Numbered from the stretch's first letter, positions 21,575 through 31,333 are shown. The stretch is 64,000 nt of DNA from Thermococcus sp. Bubb.Bath (GCF_012027595.1 NZ_SNUR01000003.1:1-64000), one strand, 5' to 3'. Notes: a model not told the origin generated them from the sequence alone. Program-made: numbers and translations.

Positions 21575-22951
21575 ATGACGCTGGACTACTTCTTCAAGCC
21601 GAAGGCTATAGCCGTTATCGGGGCATCGAACGACCCCCTTAAACTGGGCTATGAGGTCTTCAAAAACCTCAAGAAGTACAAAGCCGGGAAGGTTTACCCC
21701 GTCAACGTCAAGGACGAGGAAGTTCAGGGATTTAAGGCCTACAAGAACGTTAAGGACATCCCGGACGAGGTCGACCTTGCGGTGGTAGTTGTTCCTAAGA
21801 GGTTCGTCAAGCAAACAATAATCGACTGCGGCGAAAAGGGTGTCAGGGGGATAATCCTCATTACAGCTGGCTTCGGCGAGGTCGGCGAGGAGGGCAAAAA
21901 GGAGGAGAGAGAGCTCGTCGAGATAGCCCACAAGTACGGAATGAGAATAGTCGGCCCGAACTGTGTTGGTATAATGAACACCCGGGACGACATGAACGCC
22001 ACCTTCGTCATGGACGCTAAGAAGGGTGATATCGCCTTCATCAGTCAGAGCGGTGCTTTGGGAGCGGGAATCATCTACAAGACCGTCAAGGAGGGAATCG
22101 GCTTCTCCAAATTCGTCAGCATTGGCAACATGGCGGATGTGGACTTCTCCGAGTTCATGGAGTATCTGGCAGACACAGAGGATGACAAAGCCATCGCCCT
22201 CTACATAGAGGGCCTCAAGGACGGCAGGAAGTTCATGGAGGTTGCGAAGCGCGTCACCAGGAAGAAACCGGTGATAGTCCTTAAAGCTGGAAAGAGTGAG
22301 AGCGGCGCCAGGGCGGCATCAAGTCACACCGGCTCTCTGGCGGGAAGCTGGAAGATCTACGAGGCGGCCTTCAAGCAGAGCGGCGTTATAATCGCCAACA
22401 CCATTGATGACATGCTAAGCATGTCGAGGGCATTCACCCAGCCGCTCCCGAAGGGCAAGCGCGTCGCTATAATGACCAATGCCGGCGGCCCTGGAGTTCT
22501 CACGGCAGATGCAATAGACAAACTCGATCTCAAGCTGGCCAACCTCGCGGAGAGGACGATTGAGGAGCTCCGCTCGTTCCTGCCGCCGATGGCGGCCGTG
22601 AAGAACCCCGTTGACATGATAGCCTCCGCCCGAGGAGAGGACTATTATAAGACAGCAAAGCTTCTTCTCCAGGATCCCAACGTTGACATGCTCATAAGTA
22701 TCTGCGTCGTGCCCACTTTCGCAGGGATGACGCCAACGGAGCACGCGGAGGGGGTTGTTAAGGCCGTTAAGGAAGTGGACAACGGCAAGCCCGTCCTCGG
22801 CCTCTTCATGGCCGGCTACGTGAGCGAGAAAGCCAAGAAAGTCCTCGAAGCGAACGGAATTCCGAGCTACGAGAGGCCTGGGGATGTGGCCGCCGGTGCC
22901 TATGCCCTGGTGGAGTTTGCCAAAGCTAGGGGAGTCTTGAAGGAGGAGTGA
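21575..22951 (+). CDS. ADP-forming acyl-CoA synthetase, alpha subunit
   Basis: The 458-residue protein has a CoA-binding Rossmann domain (IAVIGASNDPLKLGY) followed by succinyl-CoA-ligase-like domains with GPNCVGIMN, FISQSGALGAG and the phosphorylated His in SSHTGSLAG. It converts acyl-CoA plus ADP and phosphate to acid plus ATP and needs a separate beta subunit, not in this window. Being directly upstream of iorAB, which produces aryl-acetyl-CoA, suggests use of aromatic or branched acyl-CoAs during peptide fermentation; this is inference. GGTGAG is upstream and a TATA element gcttatatac lies about 35 bases before the ATG. Confidence 0.93.
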   Translation: MTLDYFFKPKAIAVIGASNDPLKLGYEVFKNLKKYKAGKVYPVNVKDEEVQGFKAYKNVKDIPDEVDLAVVVVPKRFVKQTIIDCGEKGVRGIILITAGFGEVGEEGKKEERELVEIAHKYGMRIVGPNCVGIMNTRDDMNATFVMDAKKGDIAFISQSGALGAGIIYKTVKEGIGFSKFVSIGNMADVDFSEFMEYLADTEDDKAIALYIEGLKDGRKFMEVAKRVTRKKPVIVLKAGKSESGARAASSHTGSLAGSWKIYEAAFKQSGVIIANTIDDMLSMSRAFTQPLPKGKRVAIMTNAGGPGVLTADAIDKLDLKLANLAERTIEELRSFLPPMAAVKNPVDMIASARGEDYYKTAKLLLQDPNVDMLISICVVPTFAGMTPTEHAEGVVKAVKEVDNGKPVLGLFMAGYVSEKAKKVLEANGIPSYERPGDVAAGAYALVEFAKARGVLKEE

Positions 22952-22953
22952 GG

Positions 22954-23214
22954 ATGGAGGCCCACGCAAAACTTGGGGAGAAGGAGACAAAGCTTCCTCA
23001 AGTGGCTCCCCTCACAATCAACGACGTCCATGAAAAGATTAGGAACCTTGTTAGCGAAGTTGAAAAGGATCCTCACAAACTCCTAAAGGGGATGCGGGAT
23101 GACAACTGATAATTCGAGCGTCAAAACCCGCAAGAAGAGCTTAAGGCGTTTTACCTTTTGGATGAAGCTGGACTTGAGGATTCCCTGAAAGAGGTATCTG
23201 GAGGTGCAGTTTAG
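22954..23214 (+). pseudogene. Small frame interrupted by two consecutive stops between acdA and iorA
   Basis: A 51-codon frame (MEAHAKLGEKETKLPQVAPL...) starts three bases after the acdA stop behind GGAGGAGTGAGG. It ends with TGA-TAA at 23107-23112, yet the same frame continues open for 33 further codons (FERQNPQEELKAFYLLDEAG...) to a TAG that abuts the iorA start. The two halves together look like one acidic helical protein of about 85 residues. I do not recognise it. It could be a degraded gene or a genuine 51-residue peptide; the tandem stops argue against simple readthrough. Confidence 0.45.
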
Positions 23215-25161
23215 ATGGCGAAAGTTACGGACATAGTTTTATGGGACAAGCCGGGGGAGAAGGTTCTCCTCCTGGGCAACCATGCCATAGCCAGAGGAGC
23301 GCTCGAGGCAAACATAGCGGTTTACGCCGCCTACCCCGGAACGCCGAGTTCAGAGCTTACCGATACGATGGCGGCCGTTGCCGAGAAGGCCGGCGTTTAC
23401 ATGGAGTACTCGACCAACGAGAAGGTTGCCTTTGAGACCGCCCTCTCCGCAGCATGGAGCGGCCTCAGGGCAATGACGGCAATGAAGCACGTTGGACTGA
23501 ACGTCGCCGCGGACACTTTCATGAGCGCCGTCGGCATGGGCGTTGAGGGCGGTTTTGTCATAATGGTGGCCGACGACCCGAGCATGTGGTCTTCCCAGAA
23601 CGAGCAGGACACGCGCGTTTACGGTAAGTTCGCCAACGTCCCTGTTCTCGAGCCAAGCGACCCTCACGAGGCCAAGGAAATGGTTAAGTACGCCTTCGAC
23701 CTCAGCGAGAAGTTCAAGCACTTCGTCATCCTGAGGACGACCACCAGGAGCTCCCACGCGAGGGGCGACGTTGTCCTCGGCGAGCTCCCGGAGGATATAA
23801 AGCAAGCGAGGAGGAAGTTCGGAAAGTTCAAGAAGGACCCGACGAGGTTCGTTGACATCCCCGCCCATTCGAGGAGGTTCCACCCGCAGATCCTTGAGAA
23901 GATTGAGAAGATCAGGGAAGAGCTGAACAACTGTCCTTTCAACTGGATAGAGGGCAAGGAGGATGCAAAGGTCGGCATCATCGCTCCCGGCCTCAGCTAC
24001 GCCTACGTCAAAGAAGCTTTAGCCTGGCTCGGTGTTGATGACGTCAAGGTACTCAAGCTTGGAACGCCGTTCCCGGTTCCCTACGGCCTGCTTGAGAAGT
24101 TCATGGATGGCCTTGAGAAGGTCCTCATCGTTGAGGAGCTTGAACCGGTGGTTGAGGAGCAGGTCAAGACTTGGGCCTACGACAAGGGCCTTAGAATCCC
24201 GATCCACGGAAAGGACCTCGTCCCAAGGGTATACGAGATGACCACCAGAAGGGCGGTTACCGCCATAGCCAAGTTCCTCGGAATCGGAACTCCGATAAAC
24301 TTCGCCGAGATCGACGAGAAGTACGAGAAAGTTTCCCGGATAGTCCCGCCGAGGCCGCCGAGCCTCTGCCCAGCGTGCCCGCACAGGAACAGCTTCTTCG
24401 CCATAAGGAAGGCCGCTGGACCCAAGGCGATCTTCCCGAGCGACATAGGCTGTTACACCCTCGGCGTCCTCCCGCCCCTCAAGACAGTTGACACCACAGT
24501 CGCTATGGGTGCCTCAATTGGAGTTGCCCACGGCCTCAGCATAGCAACCAACGGCTCACTTGCCGAGAAGGAGCACAAGAGCGGAAAGGAGAAGCAGATC
24601 ATCGTGGCTACCATTGGTGATTCAACATTCTACCACACAGGTCTGCCGGCCCTTGCGAACGCCATCTACAACCGCTCCAACGTGCTCATCGTCGTCCTCG
24701 ACAACCTCGTTACGGCAATGACAGGCGACCAGCCGAACCCGGGAACAGGACAGACGCCGCACGGCATGGGCAGGAGGATACCGATAGAAGATGTCGCCAA
24801 GGCTATGGGGGCTGACTTCGTTGCGGTCGTTGATCCCTACGACATAAAGGCCACCTACGAGACGGTGAAGAAGGCCCTCCAGGTCGAGGGAGTGAGCGTC
24901 GTCGTCTCAAGGCAGGTCTGCGCCCTCTACAAGATCGGCCAGATGCGCAGGAGGGGCGAGAAATGGCCCATCTACCACGTCATCGAGGACAAGTGTACCG
25001 GCTGTAAGATCTGTATCAACGCCTACGGCTGTCCGGCAATCTACTGGGATTCTGAGACCAAGAAGGCGAAGGTCGACCCGAGCATGTGCTGGGGCTGCGG
25101 CGGATGCGTCCAGGTATGTCCGTTCGATGCCTTTGAGCCCATGAAGGAGGAGGGTGAGTGA
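23215..25161 (+). CDS. iorA: Indolepyruvate:ferredoxin oxidoreductase, alpha subunit
   Basis: The 648-residue subunit oxidatively decarboxylates aryl pyruvates from Trp, Phe and Tyr to aryl-acetyl-CoA and reduces ferredoxin. The N-terminal pyrimidine-binding domain ([14 protein letters not shown]), the TPP motif around [21 protein letters not shown] (GD...N) and a C-terminal two-cluster ferredoxin domain are visible. The first cluster motif is [14 protein letters not shown], the second [12 protein letters not shown]; the unusual spacing in the first is normal for IorA. GGAGGTG precedes the ATG. It is co-transcribed with iorB. Confidence 0.96.
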   Translation: MAKVTDIVLWDKPGEKVLLLGNHAIARGALEANIAVYAAYPGTPSSELTDTMAAVAEKAGVYMEYSTNEKVAFETALSAAWSGLRAMTAMKHVGLNVAADTFMSAVGMGVEGGFVIMVADDPSMWSSQNEQDTRVYGKFANVPVLEPSDPHEAKEMVKYAFDLSEKFKHFVILRTTTRSSHARGDVVLGELPEDIKQARRKFGKFKKDPTRFVDIPAHSRRFHPQILEKIEKIREELNNCPFNWIEGKEDAKVGIIAPGLSYAYVKEALAWLGVDDVKVLKLGTPFPVPYGLLEKFMDGLEKVLIVEELEPVVEEQVKTWAYDKGLRIPIHGKDLVPRVYEMTTRRAVTAIAKFLGIGTPINFAEIDEKYEKVSRIVPPRPPSLCPACPHRNSFFAIRKAAGPKAIFPSDIGCYTLGVLPPLKTVDTTVAMGASIGVAHGLSIATNGSLAEKEHKSGKEKQIIVATIGDSTFYHTGLPALANAIYNRSNVLIVVLDNLVTAMTGDQPNPGTGQTPHGMGRRIPIEDVAKAMGADFVAVVDPYDIKATYETVKKALQVEGVSVVVSRQVCALYKIGQMRRRGEKWPIYHVIEDKCTGCKICINAYGCPAIYWDSETKKAKVDPSMCWGCGGCVQVCPFDAFEPMKEEGE

Positions 25162-25162
25162 A

Positions 25163-25771
25163 ATGAGGGAGTACAACATTGTCATCACGGGTGTTGGCGG
25201 CCAGGGAATCCTCACCGCGGCGAACCTCCTAGGCTGGGCCGCCCTCCACGCCGGCCACAAGGTCCGTGTCGGTGAGGTTCACGGAATGAGCCAACGCTTT
25301 GGAAGCGTTATAGCCTACGTCCGCTTCGGCGAGAACGTCTACGGCGCTATGGTTCCTGAGGGTAAGGCCGACGTCATACTCTCCTTCGAGCCGGTCGAGG
25401 CCCTCCGCTACATCAACTACCTCAAGAAGGGTGGCCTCGTCTTCACCAACGCGAGGCCTATCCCACCGGTTCAGGTCTCGATGGGGCTTGCGACCTACCC
25501 AACCCTCGACGAGATGAAGAAGATCGTGGAGGAGGACTTTGGCGGTAAGTTCATGGCCTTCGACGCGGAGAAGCTGGCCCTTGAGGCTGGAAACATCGTA
25601 ACCACGAACGTCGTCCTCATCGGTGCCCTCAGCCAGACACCGGGCTTCCCGCTCTCTGAGGAGGAGATAAAAGAAGTCATCAGGATCAGCGTCCCGCCGA
25701 AGACGATCGACGTCAACATGAAGGCCTTTGAACTCGGCGTTAAAGCCGCTAAGGAAATGCTGAGGCTTTGA
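25163..25771 (+). CDS. iorB: Indolepyruvate:ferredoxin oxidoreductase, beta subunit
   Basis: The 202-residue gamma-type POR domain begins [21 protein letters not shown], the glycine-rich signature of this subunit, and includes [13 protein letters not shown]. It pairs with IorA to form the enzyme. The ATG at 25163 is one base after the iorA stop and lies behind GAGGGTGAGTGA; a GTG at 25154 overlapping iorA was rejected as part of that site. Confidence 0.95.
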   Translation: MREYNIVITGVGGQGILTAANLLGWAALHAGHKVRVGEVHGMSQRFGSVIAYVRFGENVYGAMVPEGKADVILSFEPVEALRYINYLKKGGLVFTNARPIPPVQVSMGLATYPTLDEMKKIVEEDFGGKFMAFDAEKLALEAGNIVTTNVVLIGALSQTPGFPLSEEEIKEVIRISVPPKTIDVNMKAFELGVKAAKEMLRL

Positions 25772-25823
25772 TGCCCCTCTTTGCATCTTATTGCTTTTCT
25801 CAGGGAGATTGCCGAATTTATGT

Positions 25824-25860
25824 ACTTACCCCCCGGTAAGTTACTTACCCCCGGGTAAGC
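25824..25860. repeat. Two tandem dyads of 16 bases with 19-base period
   Basis: Two near-identical units stand in the convergent gap after iorB: CTTACC-cccc-GGTAAG (25825-25840) and CTTACCC-cc-GGGTAAG (25844-25859). Each is a dyad with six or seven base arms; the units repeat every 19 bases. They could form terminator hairpins for either convergent gene, or a protein-binding site. No T-tract follows directly. Confidence 0.6.
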
Positions 25861-25864
25861 TGCT

Positions 25865-26467
25865 TCAGATGTATCCCCTCTCGTCCTCCTTGACGGCCTT
25901 TTTGAGCTCTGACAGAAGTGCCTCTGCCTCTTTCTTCTCCATTCCCACCTTCTTCGTAAGGAACTCAACTATCTCCTTCTCGCTGGCACCGTTCTGCATT
26001 CTCCCCAGTACCATCAGGGCCAGCCTCTCGAATATCATCTCTTGGAACTCCTGGGTTAAACCGAGGGAGTCCATGAGGACGTTCATTCCAACAAGGAGAG
26101 CGGTTAGGGCATCGTTGAACTCCTCCTTTCCCAGGGTTTTCTCGTCTAGGTCCACCCGGAGGGTTATCTCGTCGTTCATCCCGCTGAGTGTGAACTTCAG
26201 GAGGTTCATGCGCTCGTTCAGGACGAGGAGGGTGTGGTAAGCCTTCACCTTGTCCTCAAGCCTCATGGCTATCGTCTCCACGCCGGAGGGAGCCGCGAGC
26301 CTCACGAAGCCGTCCATGAAAAGAACGTTCAGGAGAAACGGTATCTTTGGATGCTCAGCTACGTAGCGGTTTTCTCCCGCTTCCTTGACGTTCCAGGGCA
26401 GGTCAACTATGTCCTCCGCCCCCTCGCTTCCGCTTCTCAGCCATTCGAGAACCTGTTCCTTTATCAC
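25865..26467 (-). CDS. Conserved hypothetical protein, 200 aa
   Basis: The protein starts at a GTG (26467) with GGTGA five bases upstream; an ATG start ten codons earlier has none. The first 110 residues (EDIVDLPWNVKEAGEN, RYVAEHPKIPFLLNVLFMDG, VRLAAPSGVETI) have the alpha-beta pattern of small chaperone-like or YbjN-like folds, and the rest is helical with GASEKEIVEFLTKKVGMEKK as a possible UBA- or winged-helix-like end. I cannot name the family. It is soluble, monocistronic and convergent with iorB. Confidence 0.7.
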   Translation of the reverse strand: MIKEQVLEWLRSGSEGAEDIVDLPWNVKEAGENRYVAEHPKIPFLLNVLFMDGFVRLAAPSGVETIAMRLEDKVKAYHTLLVLNERMNLLKFTLSGMNDEITLRVDLDEKTLGKEEFNDALTALLVGMNVLMDSLGLTQEFQEMIFERLALMVLGRMQNGASEKEIVEFLTKKVGMEKKEAEALLSELKKAVKEDERGYI

Positions 26468-26547
26468 GTTGGTCACCGTACAACCTACGCTCTCCAACTA
26501 CAAAAACCTTTTTTTACCCGTTGCCGCCTCTGGGGCCAGGTGAGAAC

Positions 26548-27414
26548 ATGGAGTTCCTCTACACGTATGATACCATCAAGCTTGAGTTCCCGCTTACTGA
26601 GCCGGAAGAGGCGAGGTTCGTTATCCTTGGTGTTCCCTTCGACGGAACGACCAGTTTCAAGGCCGGGGCGCGCTTCGGGCCCACGCTCGTGAGGCATGCA
26701 ACGCTGAACCTTGAGAGCTATGTCCTTGACTACGACATCGACATAGCGGAGCTTCCAATAGCGGACATAGGCGACATCGCGGTCGTCGCCGGAGACCCCC
26801 GGAAGACCGCGGACAGGGTTAGGGAAACGGTTGAGGAGCTTAAGAGGGTAAATCCTAGTGCCATTCCAATCCTCCTCGGCGGTGAGCACTCTCAAACGCT
26901 TGGAGCCGTTGAAGCTCTAAGACCTAGGAGCTACGTTGTCTTCGACGCTCACCTCGACCTCCGCGATTCCTACGAGGACAACCCATACAACCATGCCTGC
27001 GTTGCGAGAAGGGTGAGCGAGCTTGGGGTTAAGGAGGCCATGTTTGGGGTAAGGAGCGGGACGAAGGAAGAAGTCGAGTTCGCGGAGGAGAGAGGGATAA
27101 AATGGGTTCATGCGAGGAACTACGATTTTGATGCCTTCGTCGAGCTCGTAAAGCCGCTCCCTGAGCCGGTCTACCTCTCAATAGATATCGACGTTTTTGA
27201 CCTTTCTATGGTGCCATCAACAGGTACTCCCGAGGCGGGCGGATTGTCCTTCTGGGATGTGGTTGAAGCTATTGAGTGGCTTATCGAAAGGAAGGAGATG
27301 GCAGGCTTCGACATAATGGAAGTAGCAGGTGAGAACCTGGGAGAGATAACGGCACTAACGGCGGCCAAGCTGCTGTTCTACTTCATAGGGGCATTCTCAA
27401 AGGTAAAAAGTTAA
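26548..27414 (+). CDS. speB: Agmatinase / aminopropylagmatine ureohydrolase
   Basis: The 288-residue ureohydrolase has the binuclear manganese motifs LGGEHSQTLG, FDAHLDLRDSY and YLSIDIDVFDLS, and the loop STGTPEAGG. In Thermococcus the family member is known to remove urea from N1-aminopropylagmatine to give spermidine, so that role is likely here rather than agmatine to putrescine; sequence alone does not decide. The ATG at 26548 follows GGTGAG. A TATA-like element lies in the 80-base gap to the divergent upstream gene. Confidence 0.92.
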   Translation: MEFLYTYDTIKLEFPLTEPEEARFVILGVPFDGTTSFKAGARFGPTLVRHATLNLESYVLDYDIDIAELPIADIGDIAVVAGDPRKTADRVRETVEELKRVNPSAIPILLGGEHSQTLGAVEALRPRSYVVFDAHLDLRDSYEDNPYNHACVARRVSELGVKEAMFGVRSGTKEEVEFAEERGIKWVHARNYDFDAFVELVKPLPEPVYLSIDIDVFDLSMVPSTGTPEAGGLSFWDVVEAIEWLIERKEMAGFDIMEVAGENLGEITALTAAKLLFYFIGAFSKVKS

Positions 27415-27429
27415 AGGATGGCGATAGGA

Positions 27430-28758
27430 TTACGAGATGATTTGCTTCCCTTTCTTCCTTTGCTGTTTGAGGATTCTGTCTTCGACGGTCTCTGGCTGGA
27501 GCAGTCTTTCTCTGAGGAACGGAACCCACAGGGTCTCAACGATCACCGTTGTCAGAACGGTTATAACGGTGGTTGCGAGGATTACATCGCCCCAGTAGGG
27601 GGTTAGAATGTTGCTGTGGTACTTCAGGGCTAGACTGAGTGGGAACGCTGCAAGTGCAGATGGAACGACCCCCCTGGGCCCCTCAAGGGATATAAAGAGA
27701 TATCTCTTCAGATTCCACCACTTTAGAATAGGAAGCGCCGCTATGGGTCTGGCCACGAGCATTATGAAAAACGCAATGAGTATCCCTGCGATGAGATTAT
27801 CTCCAAGGAGCTTTAGATTCAGAGTTGCTCCAAGGAGAACGAATATGAACACGGTTGCTATCGCTGCAAGGCTCTCATTGAACTCTACCTCCCTTGTTAT
27901 TGCATCCATGACTTCGTCCATAATCTGGATCCTATGCCACTTTCCTATCACCTTATAGTTTCCAAGGACGATGCCGGTGACAGTTGCCGCTAGGTAGCCG
28001 GAAGTCTCAATGCTCTCGCCCATAAAAAACGCGGTAAACGCCAGGAATAAGGAGAACAGCTCTATCTCTGGAAAATCAAATATTCTGGCTTTCTTTATAG
28101 CCCAGTACCCAAACAGTCCGACAATAGCACCTATGATAATCGAGCTTACTACTTCATATAAAAAGTATACAACGGCTGCTCCATAGATACCAAAGTGAGT
28201 GCTTAAGTTCGCAAAGAGCCCTCCGCTGGCGTTGGGAATTATCATTGCAACTGCAACCGCCGTCAGAACTATACCAAGAGGGTCGTTGAAGATGGACTCA
28301 GTTACTATTGTAATTTCGATTTTCTGTTCAACCTTATGCTGTCTGAATAGGGGAATGAGCGTTGCAGGGTCTGTGGCGCTGATTATTGCCCCGAAGAGGA
28401 AGCCTATGAGGAATGGGGCATGAAACACCCATGAGAAAAATGCCCCTGCTAAAAGCGCTGTTATAACCAGTCCAACGGTATCGAGAATGGATATTGTTGC
28501 GAAGTTCCGTTTTAGGAGTTTCCAGCTGAGGTTGTGTCCTTCTGTGAATAGTATCACCACCAACCCAAAGACACGGACATAATCAAAAAACTCACGGGAA
28601 ACATCCCGTGACACGAGGAACGTAACTGGCCCTATGATGATTCCAAAGATAATAAAAATCGGAACGTATGATATGTTAAATTTCCTTCCAATAATCATTG
28701 AGAGTACTCCTATCCCGGTGACGAGAACCAGAAGTTGCGCCATCGTATCTATTATCAT
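27430..28758 (-). CDS. Na+/H+ antiporter, CPA1 (NhaP) type
   Basis: The 442-residue protein has about 12-13 hydrophobic segments. The CPA1 motif ISATDPATLIPLF and the ion-binding FNDPLGIVLTAV are present; these mark electroneutral sodium/proton exchangers. The C-terminus is a short basic tail. GAGGGGGGTAGAC precedes the ATG. It diverges from a CBS-domain gene and CPA2 antiporter, forming part of an ion-transport cluster. Confidence 0.93.
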   Translation of the reverse strand: MIIDTMAQLLVLVTGIGVLSMIIGRKFNISYVPIFIIFGIIIGPVTFLVSRDVSREFFDYVRVFGLVVILFTEGHNLSWKLLKRNFATISILDTVGLVITALLAGAFFSWVFHAPFLIGFLFGAIISATDPATLIPLFRQHKVEQKIEITIVTESIFNDPLGIVLTAVAVAMIIPNASGGLFANLSTHFGIYGAAVVYFLYEVVSSIIIGAIVGLFGYWAIKKARIFDFPEIELFSLFLAFTAFFMGESIETSGYLAATVTGIVLGNYKVIGKWHRIQIMDEVMDAITREVEFNESLAAIATVFIFVLLGATLNLKLLGDNLIAGILIAFFIMLVARPIAALPILKWWNLKRYLFISLEGPRGVVPSALAAFPLSLALKYHSNILTPYWGDVILATTVITVLTTVIVETLWVPFLRERLLQPETVEDRILKQQRKKGKQIIS

Positions 28759-28980
28759 TGTCTACCCCCCTCAACCTCTTAATGGCGATTTTTTGTTTTG
28801 TATTTAAAGTTTGGTGTATTCATAATTTCATTAACGTCCCTATTTGGAGTTTTGAGTTTATTATTTAGTGGTGGTTACTCCTGTGGCCGGGTATAACATC
28901 TCACAACGTTCATTGGCGGGTGCATCCCTCGCAAGTATTAAAAACTCAAGATATACATCTTCATCTCAAGGTGATCATGA

Positions 28981-29475
28981 ATGGACAGAGAGAGTGCACT
29001 TGAAAAATTCCACGCCATCAGGCTTATGGACATAGCGCCCGACCTCAAGACAATCCCCATGGTTGAGTCAAACACAGACATACTCGATGTGTTGAAGATA
29101 CTCCGCACCAGGCACCATGTCTGGGTCGTTGAGAACAGAAAAACAATGAGGCTCGTCGGCATCATAAGGTACCTCGATGTCATAGACATACTCCTACCTC
29201 CAGAGGCTCATCGCTTCAAGCTTGGGATGACAAGCAGGATTATGAAGTCCCTCCTCGGCGGTGCGACCACAGCCGGTGACGTTGCCGAGAAGCAGCCCCT
29301 CGCAATAGAGGACACGGAGACCGTGCTGGACGCGCTCATGAAGATGCGTAAGTACAAAACTCAGGTTCTCGCGGTGGTTGAGGGAGATAAGCTTGTCGGT
29401 GAGGTTAGTCTGAGGATACTAATCGATGAACTGCTAAGACTGATGCGGGTGGGTGGTGCCCAATGGATCCAGTGA
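28981..29475 (+). CDS. CBS-domain protein linked to antiporter
   Basis: The 164-residue soluble protein is a CBS pair. The first module (DIAPDLKTIPMVESNTDILD...VVENRKTMRLVGIIRYLDV) and second (TAGDVAEKQPLAIEDTETVL...VVEGDKLVGEVSLRIL) have the usual end strand and helix. CBS pairs bind adenyl nucleotides or S-adenosylmethionine and regulate transporters. Its 3' end overlaps the CPA2 antiporter start by 13 bases, so it is probably its regulatory subunit. GGTGATC lies upstream of the ATG. Confidence 0.88.
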   Translation: MDRESALEKFHAIRLMDIAPDLKTIPMVESNTDILDVLKILRTRHHVWVVENRKTMRLVGIIRYLDVIDILLPPEAHRFKLGMTSRIMKSLLGGATTAGDVAEKQPLAIEDTETVLDALMKMRKYKTQVLAVVEGDKLVGEVSLRILIDELLRLMRVGGAQWIQ

Positions 29476-30782
29476 CTTGGCTACTCTTCACCATCGGTAT
29501 AGCGCTCATCCTCGCTAAAATAGGTGATTCAATAATAGAGCGCTTTGAACTCCCTGGTGTTCTGGGAGAGCTCATAGCGGGAATGATTCTTGGTAACCTT
29601 GTTTACTTTGGTTACGTTGCTCCACAGTATCTCCCCCTAGTCACGGGACAGGGATTTCAAGGGACTGCAATAGAGATATCGGACTTCTTGGCGAAGCTCG
29701 GCATAATCTTCCTTCTTTTTCTCGGTGCATTGGATACCGACATCGACCAGCTCAAGAAAACTGGTGTTACTGCAACGGTTTCTACTGTCCTTGGAGTTTT
29801 CGCCCCACTTCTCATGGCGTGGTGGGCCTTAATGACCATGGGATATCCAAGCAGAGAGGCCTTCGCCGGTGGAGTTCTCCTCACAGCGACGAGCATCGGT
29901 TTAACAGTCCGCGTCATGATGGACCTTGGGGTTCTCAAGAGTGAGGTCGGTGCAGCATCGCTCAGCGCGAGTGTCATGGACGACTTCCTTGGAATAGCCC
30001 TCGTCATATTCGCAGTGGGCAGCGGTAGCCTTCTCAACCTGACAGTTAAGATAGTGATTTTCTTCATCATAACGGGAGTCCTCGGATGGTATTTCATAGA
30101 CTATTACATTAAATTCGCCGAGAGACTTCACATTGAGAAAGGCATCCTCGGAATGGCAATTGGGATGATGTTCCTCTTCGCGGCGTTGGCCGAGGGATGG
30201 TTCGCGGCGGCCATTGAGGGCGCTTTCATGATGGGGCTTATCCTCTCAAAGCTCCCAGAGGGCAAGCGCATGATGGAAGACGTTAGGGCGATAGGATATG
30301 GCCTCCTCATACCCTTTTTCTTCGTCCACACGGGTGCCATGCTTAACATGACGGTCTTTGAGCACAGGAATGCCCTCATTCTGGCGACCGTTATGTCAAC
30401 CATAGCAATATTGGGAAAAATCATCGGAAGGGGCTTTGGTGCTTGGATAACCGCTTGGGGTCGCGGGAGGGACTTTCTCCTCACTAGAGAGAACGCTTGG
30501 ATGTCGCTTCAGATGGGTATCGGCTCAATCCCTAGGACTGAGGTTGCCCTGGTTGATTTGATGGTTGCAATACAGGGCAAGGCGATACCTCCAAAAGATG
30601 CCCCGGAGTTCATAGCGGCGACGCTGATATTCATAACTGTCTCGGTGCTTGTGACACCGCCAATGCTGAAGTGGGCCTTCAAGGCCGAGATGGAAGAGGC
30701 AAAAGCAGCGAAGGCGGCTCAGAAGGTCGAGCGCATAAACAAGACAAAGAAGAAGATAAAAGAGATGAAGGGCTCTCAATGA
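29463..30782 (+). CDS. Cation:proton antiporter, CPA2 (KefB/NapA) type
   Basis: The 439-residue protein has about 12 membrane segments and the CPA2 signature LSASVMDDFLGIALV, whose paired Asp residues mark electrogenic Na+/H+ exchangers (NapA-like). ELPGVLGELIAGMILGN is the family N-terminal motif. The C-terminal 40 residues are a charged Lys/Ala-rich cytoplasmic tail (KKKIKEMKG). It overlaps the CBS gene and is translationally coupled to it. Confidence 0.93.
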   Translation: MDPVTWLLFTIGIALILAKIGDSIIERFELPGVLGELIAGMILGNLVYFGYVAPQYLPLVTGQGFQGTAIEISDFLAKLGIIFLLFLGALDTDIDQLKKTGVTATVSTVLGVFAPLLMAWWALMTMGYPSREAFAGGVLLTATSIGLTVRVMMDLGVLKSEVGAASLSASVMDDFLGIALVIFAVGSGSLLNLTVKIVIFFIITGVLGWYFIDYYIKFAERLHIEKGILGMAIGMMFLFAALAEGWFAAAIEGAFMMGLILSKLPEGKRMMEDVRAIGYGLLIPFFFVHTGAMLNMTVFEHRNALILATVMSTIAILGKIIGRGFGAWITAWGRGRDFLLTRENAWMSLQMGIGSIPRTEVALVDLMVAIQGKAIPPKDAPEFIAATLIFITVSVLVTPPMLKWAFKAEMEEAKAAKAAQKVERINKTKKKIKEMKGSQ

Positions 30783-30794
30783 GTCCCTTCTTTT

Positions 30795-31265
30795 TTACCC
30801 GAAGAAAGCCCCCATTCCCGCAAGTTCCTCATCGCTCATTCCCTTCACGTGGAACTCGGGCATCTCTTCCTTGAGCTTCTCGTACTCCTCACCGGTTATC
30901 TCCTTTGCCTCCCTGTTCTCGATGAGGTAGAAGAGCCCGTAGTCAGGGTCACGGTAGGCAACGAGGAACCTCTCGACCTCGATGTCGTCGAAGCTGACGA
31001 ATATGACGTTTCCACCGGTGTACGGTTTCTTGCACTTGAACGGGAAGCTCGATGAGTTGAGCATTGCGTCCCCAAGGATCTGGTTGGCCTTCTCGCCGTT
31101 TATTTCGGTCCAGAACTCCCGTCCCTCAAAGTCGCCCTCGACGACAATGAGGAACTTCTGACAGTCAAACTCAACTATCGGAGCTCCATTTTCCTGGAGT
31201 ATCTTGAAGAGCTCTCCTATCGTCTCGGCCGCCCTAAGCTTTGCAACGAATCCTTCAACCTTCAT
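30795..31265 (-). CDS. Conserved hypothetical protein, 156 aa
   Basis: The soluble protein starts MKVEGFVAKLRAAETIGELF with GGTGAAAAC upstream. The body is alpha-beta (FLIVVEGDFEGREFWTEING, VIFVSFDDIEVERFLVAYRD) and one Cys pair (DCQKF, KCKKPY) is seen; the end GMSDEELAGMGAFFG is Gly-rich. I do not recognise the family. It is convergent with the CPA2 antiporter and divergent from the ClC gene. Confidence 0.7.
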   Translation of the reverse strand: MKVEGFVAKLRAAETIGELFKILQENGAPIVEFDCQKFLIVVEGDFEGREFWTEINGEKANQILGDAMLNSSSFPFKCKKPYTGGNVIFVSFDDIEVERFLVAYRDPDYGLFYLIENREAKEITGEEYEKLKEEMPEFHVKGMSDEELAGMGAFFG

Positions 31266-31314
31266 GTTTTCACCAGCGGAAGTTCAGGAAAAGACCTATA
31301 AAAGCTTAAGCCTT

Positions 31315-31333
31315 CCCCCATTTGCTATGGGGG
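31315..31333. promoter_or_regulatory. Strong dyad between divergent hypothetical gene and clc
   Basis: CCCCCAT-ttgct-ATGGGGG is a perfect seven-base-pair dyad. It lies just upstream of the TATA-like ggataaaaagcc of the clc gene and just upstream of cttttatag of the minus-strand gene, so it could be a shared operator. No transcript is expected to include it for either gene. Confidence 0.45.

Noticed and set aside
23107-23112. Selenocysteine or readthrough at TGA
   Set aside because: The TGA is followed at once by TAA in frame, so recoding one codon would not extend the protein.
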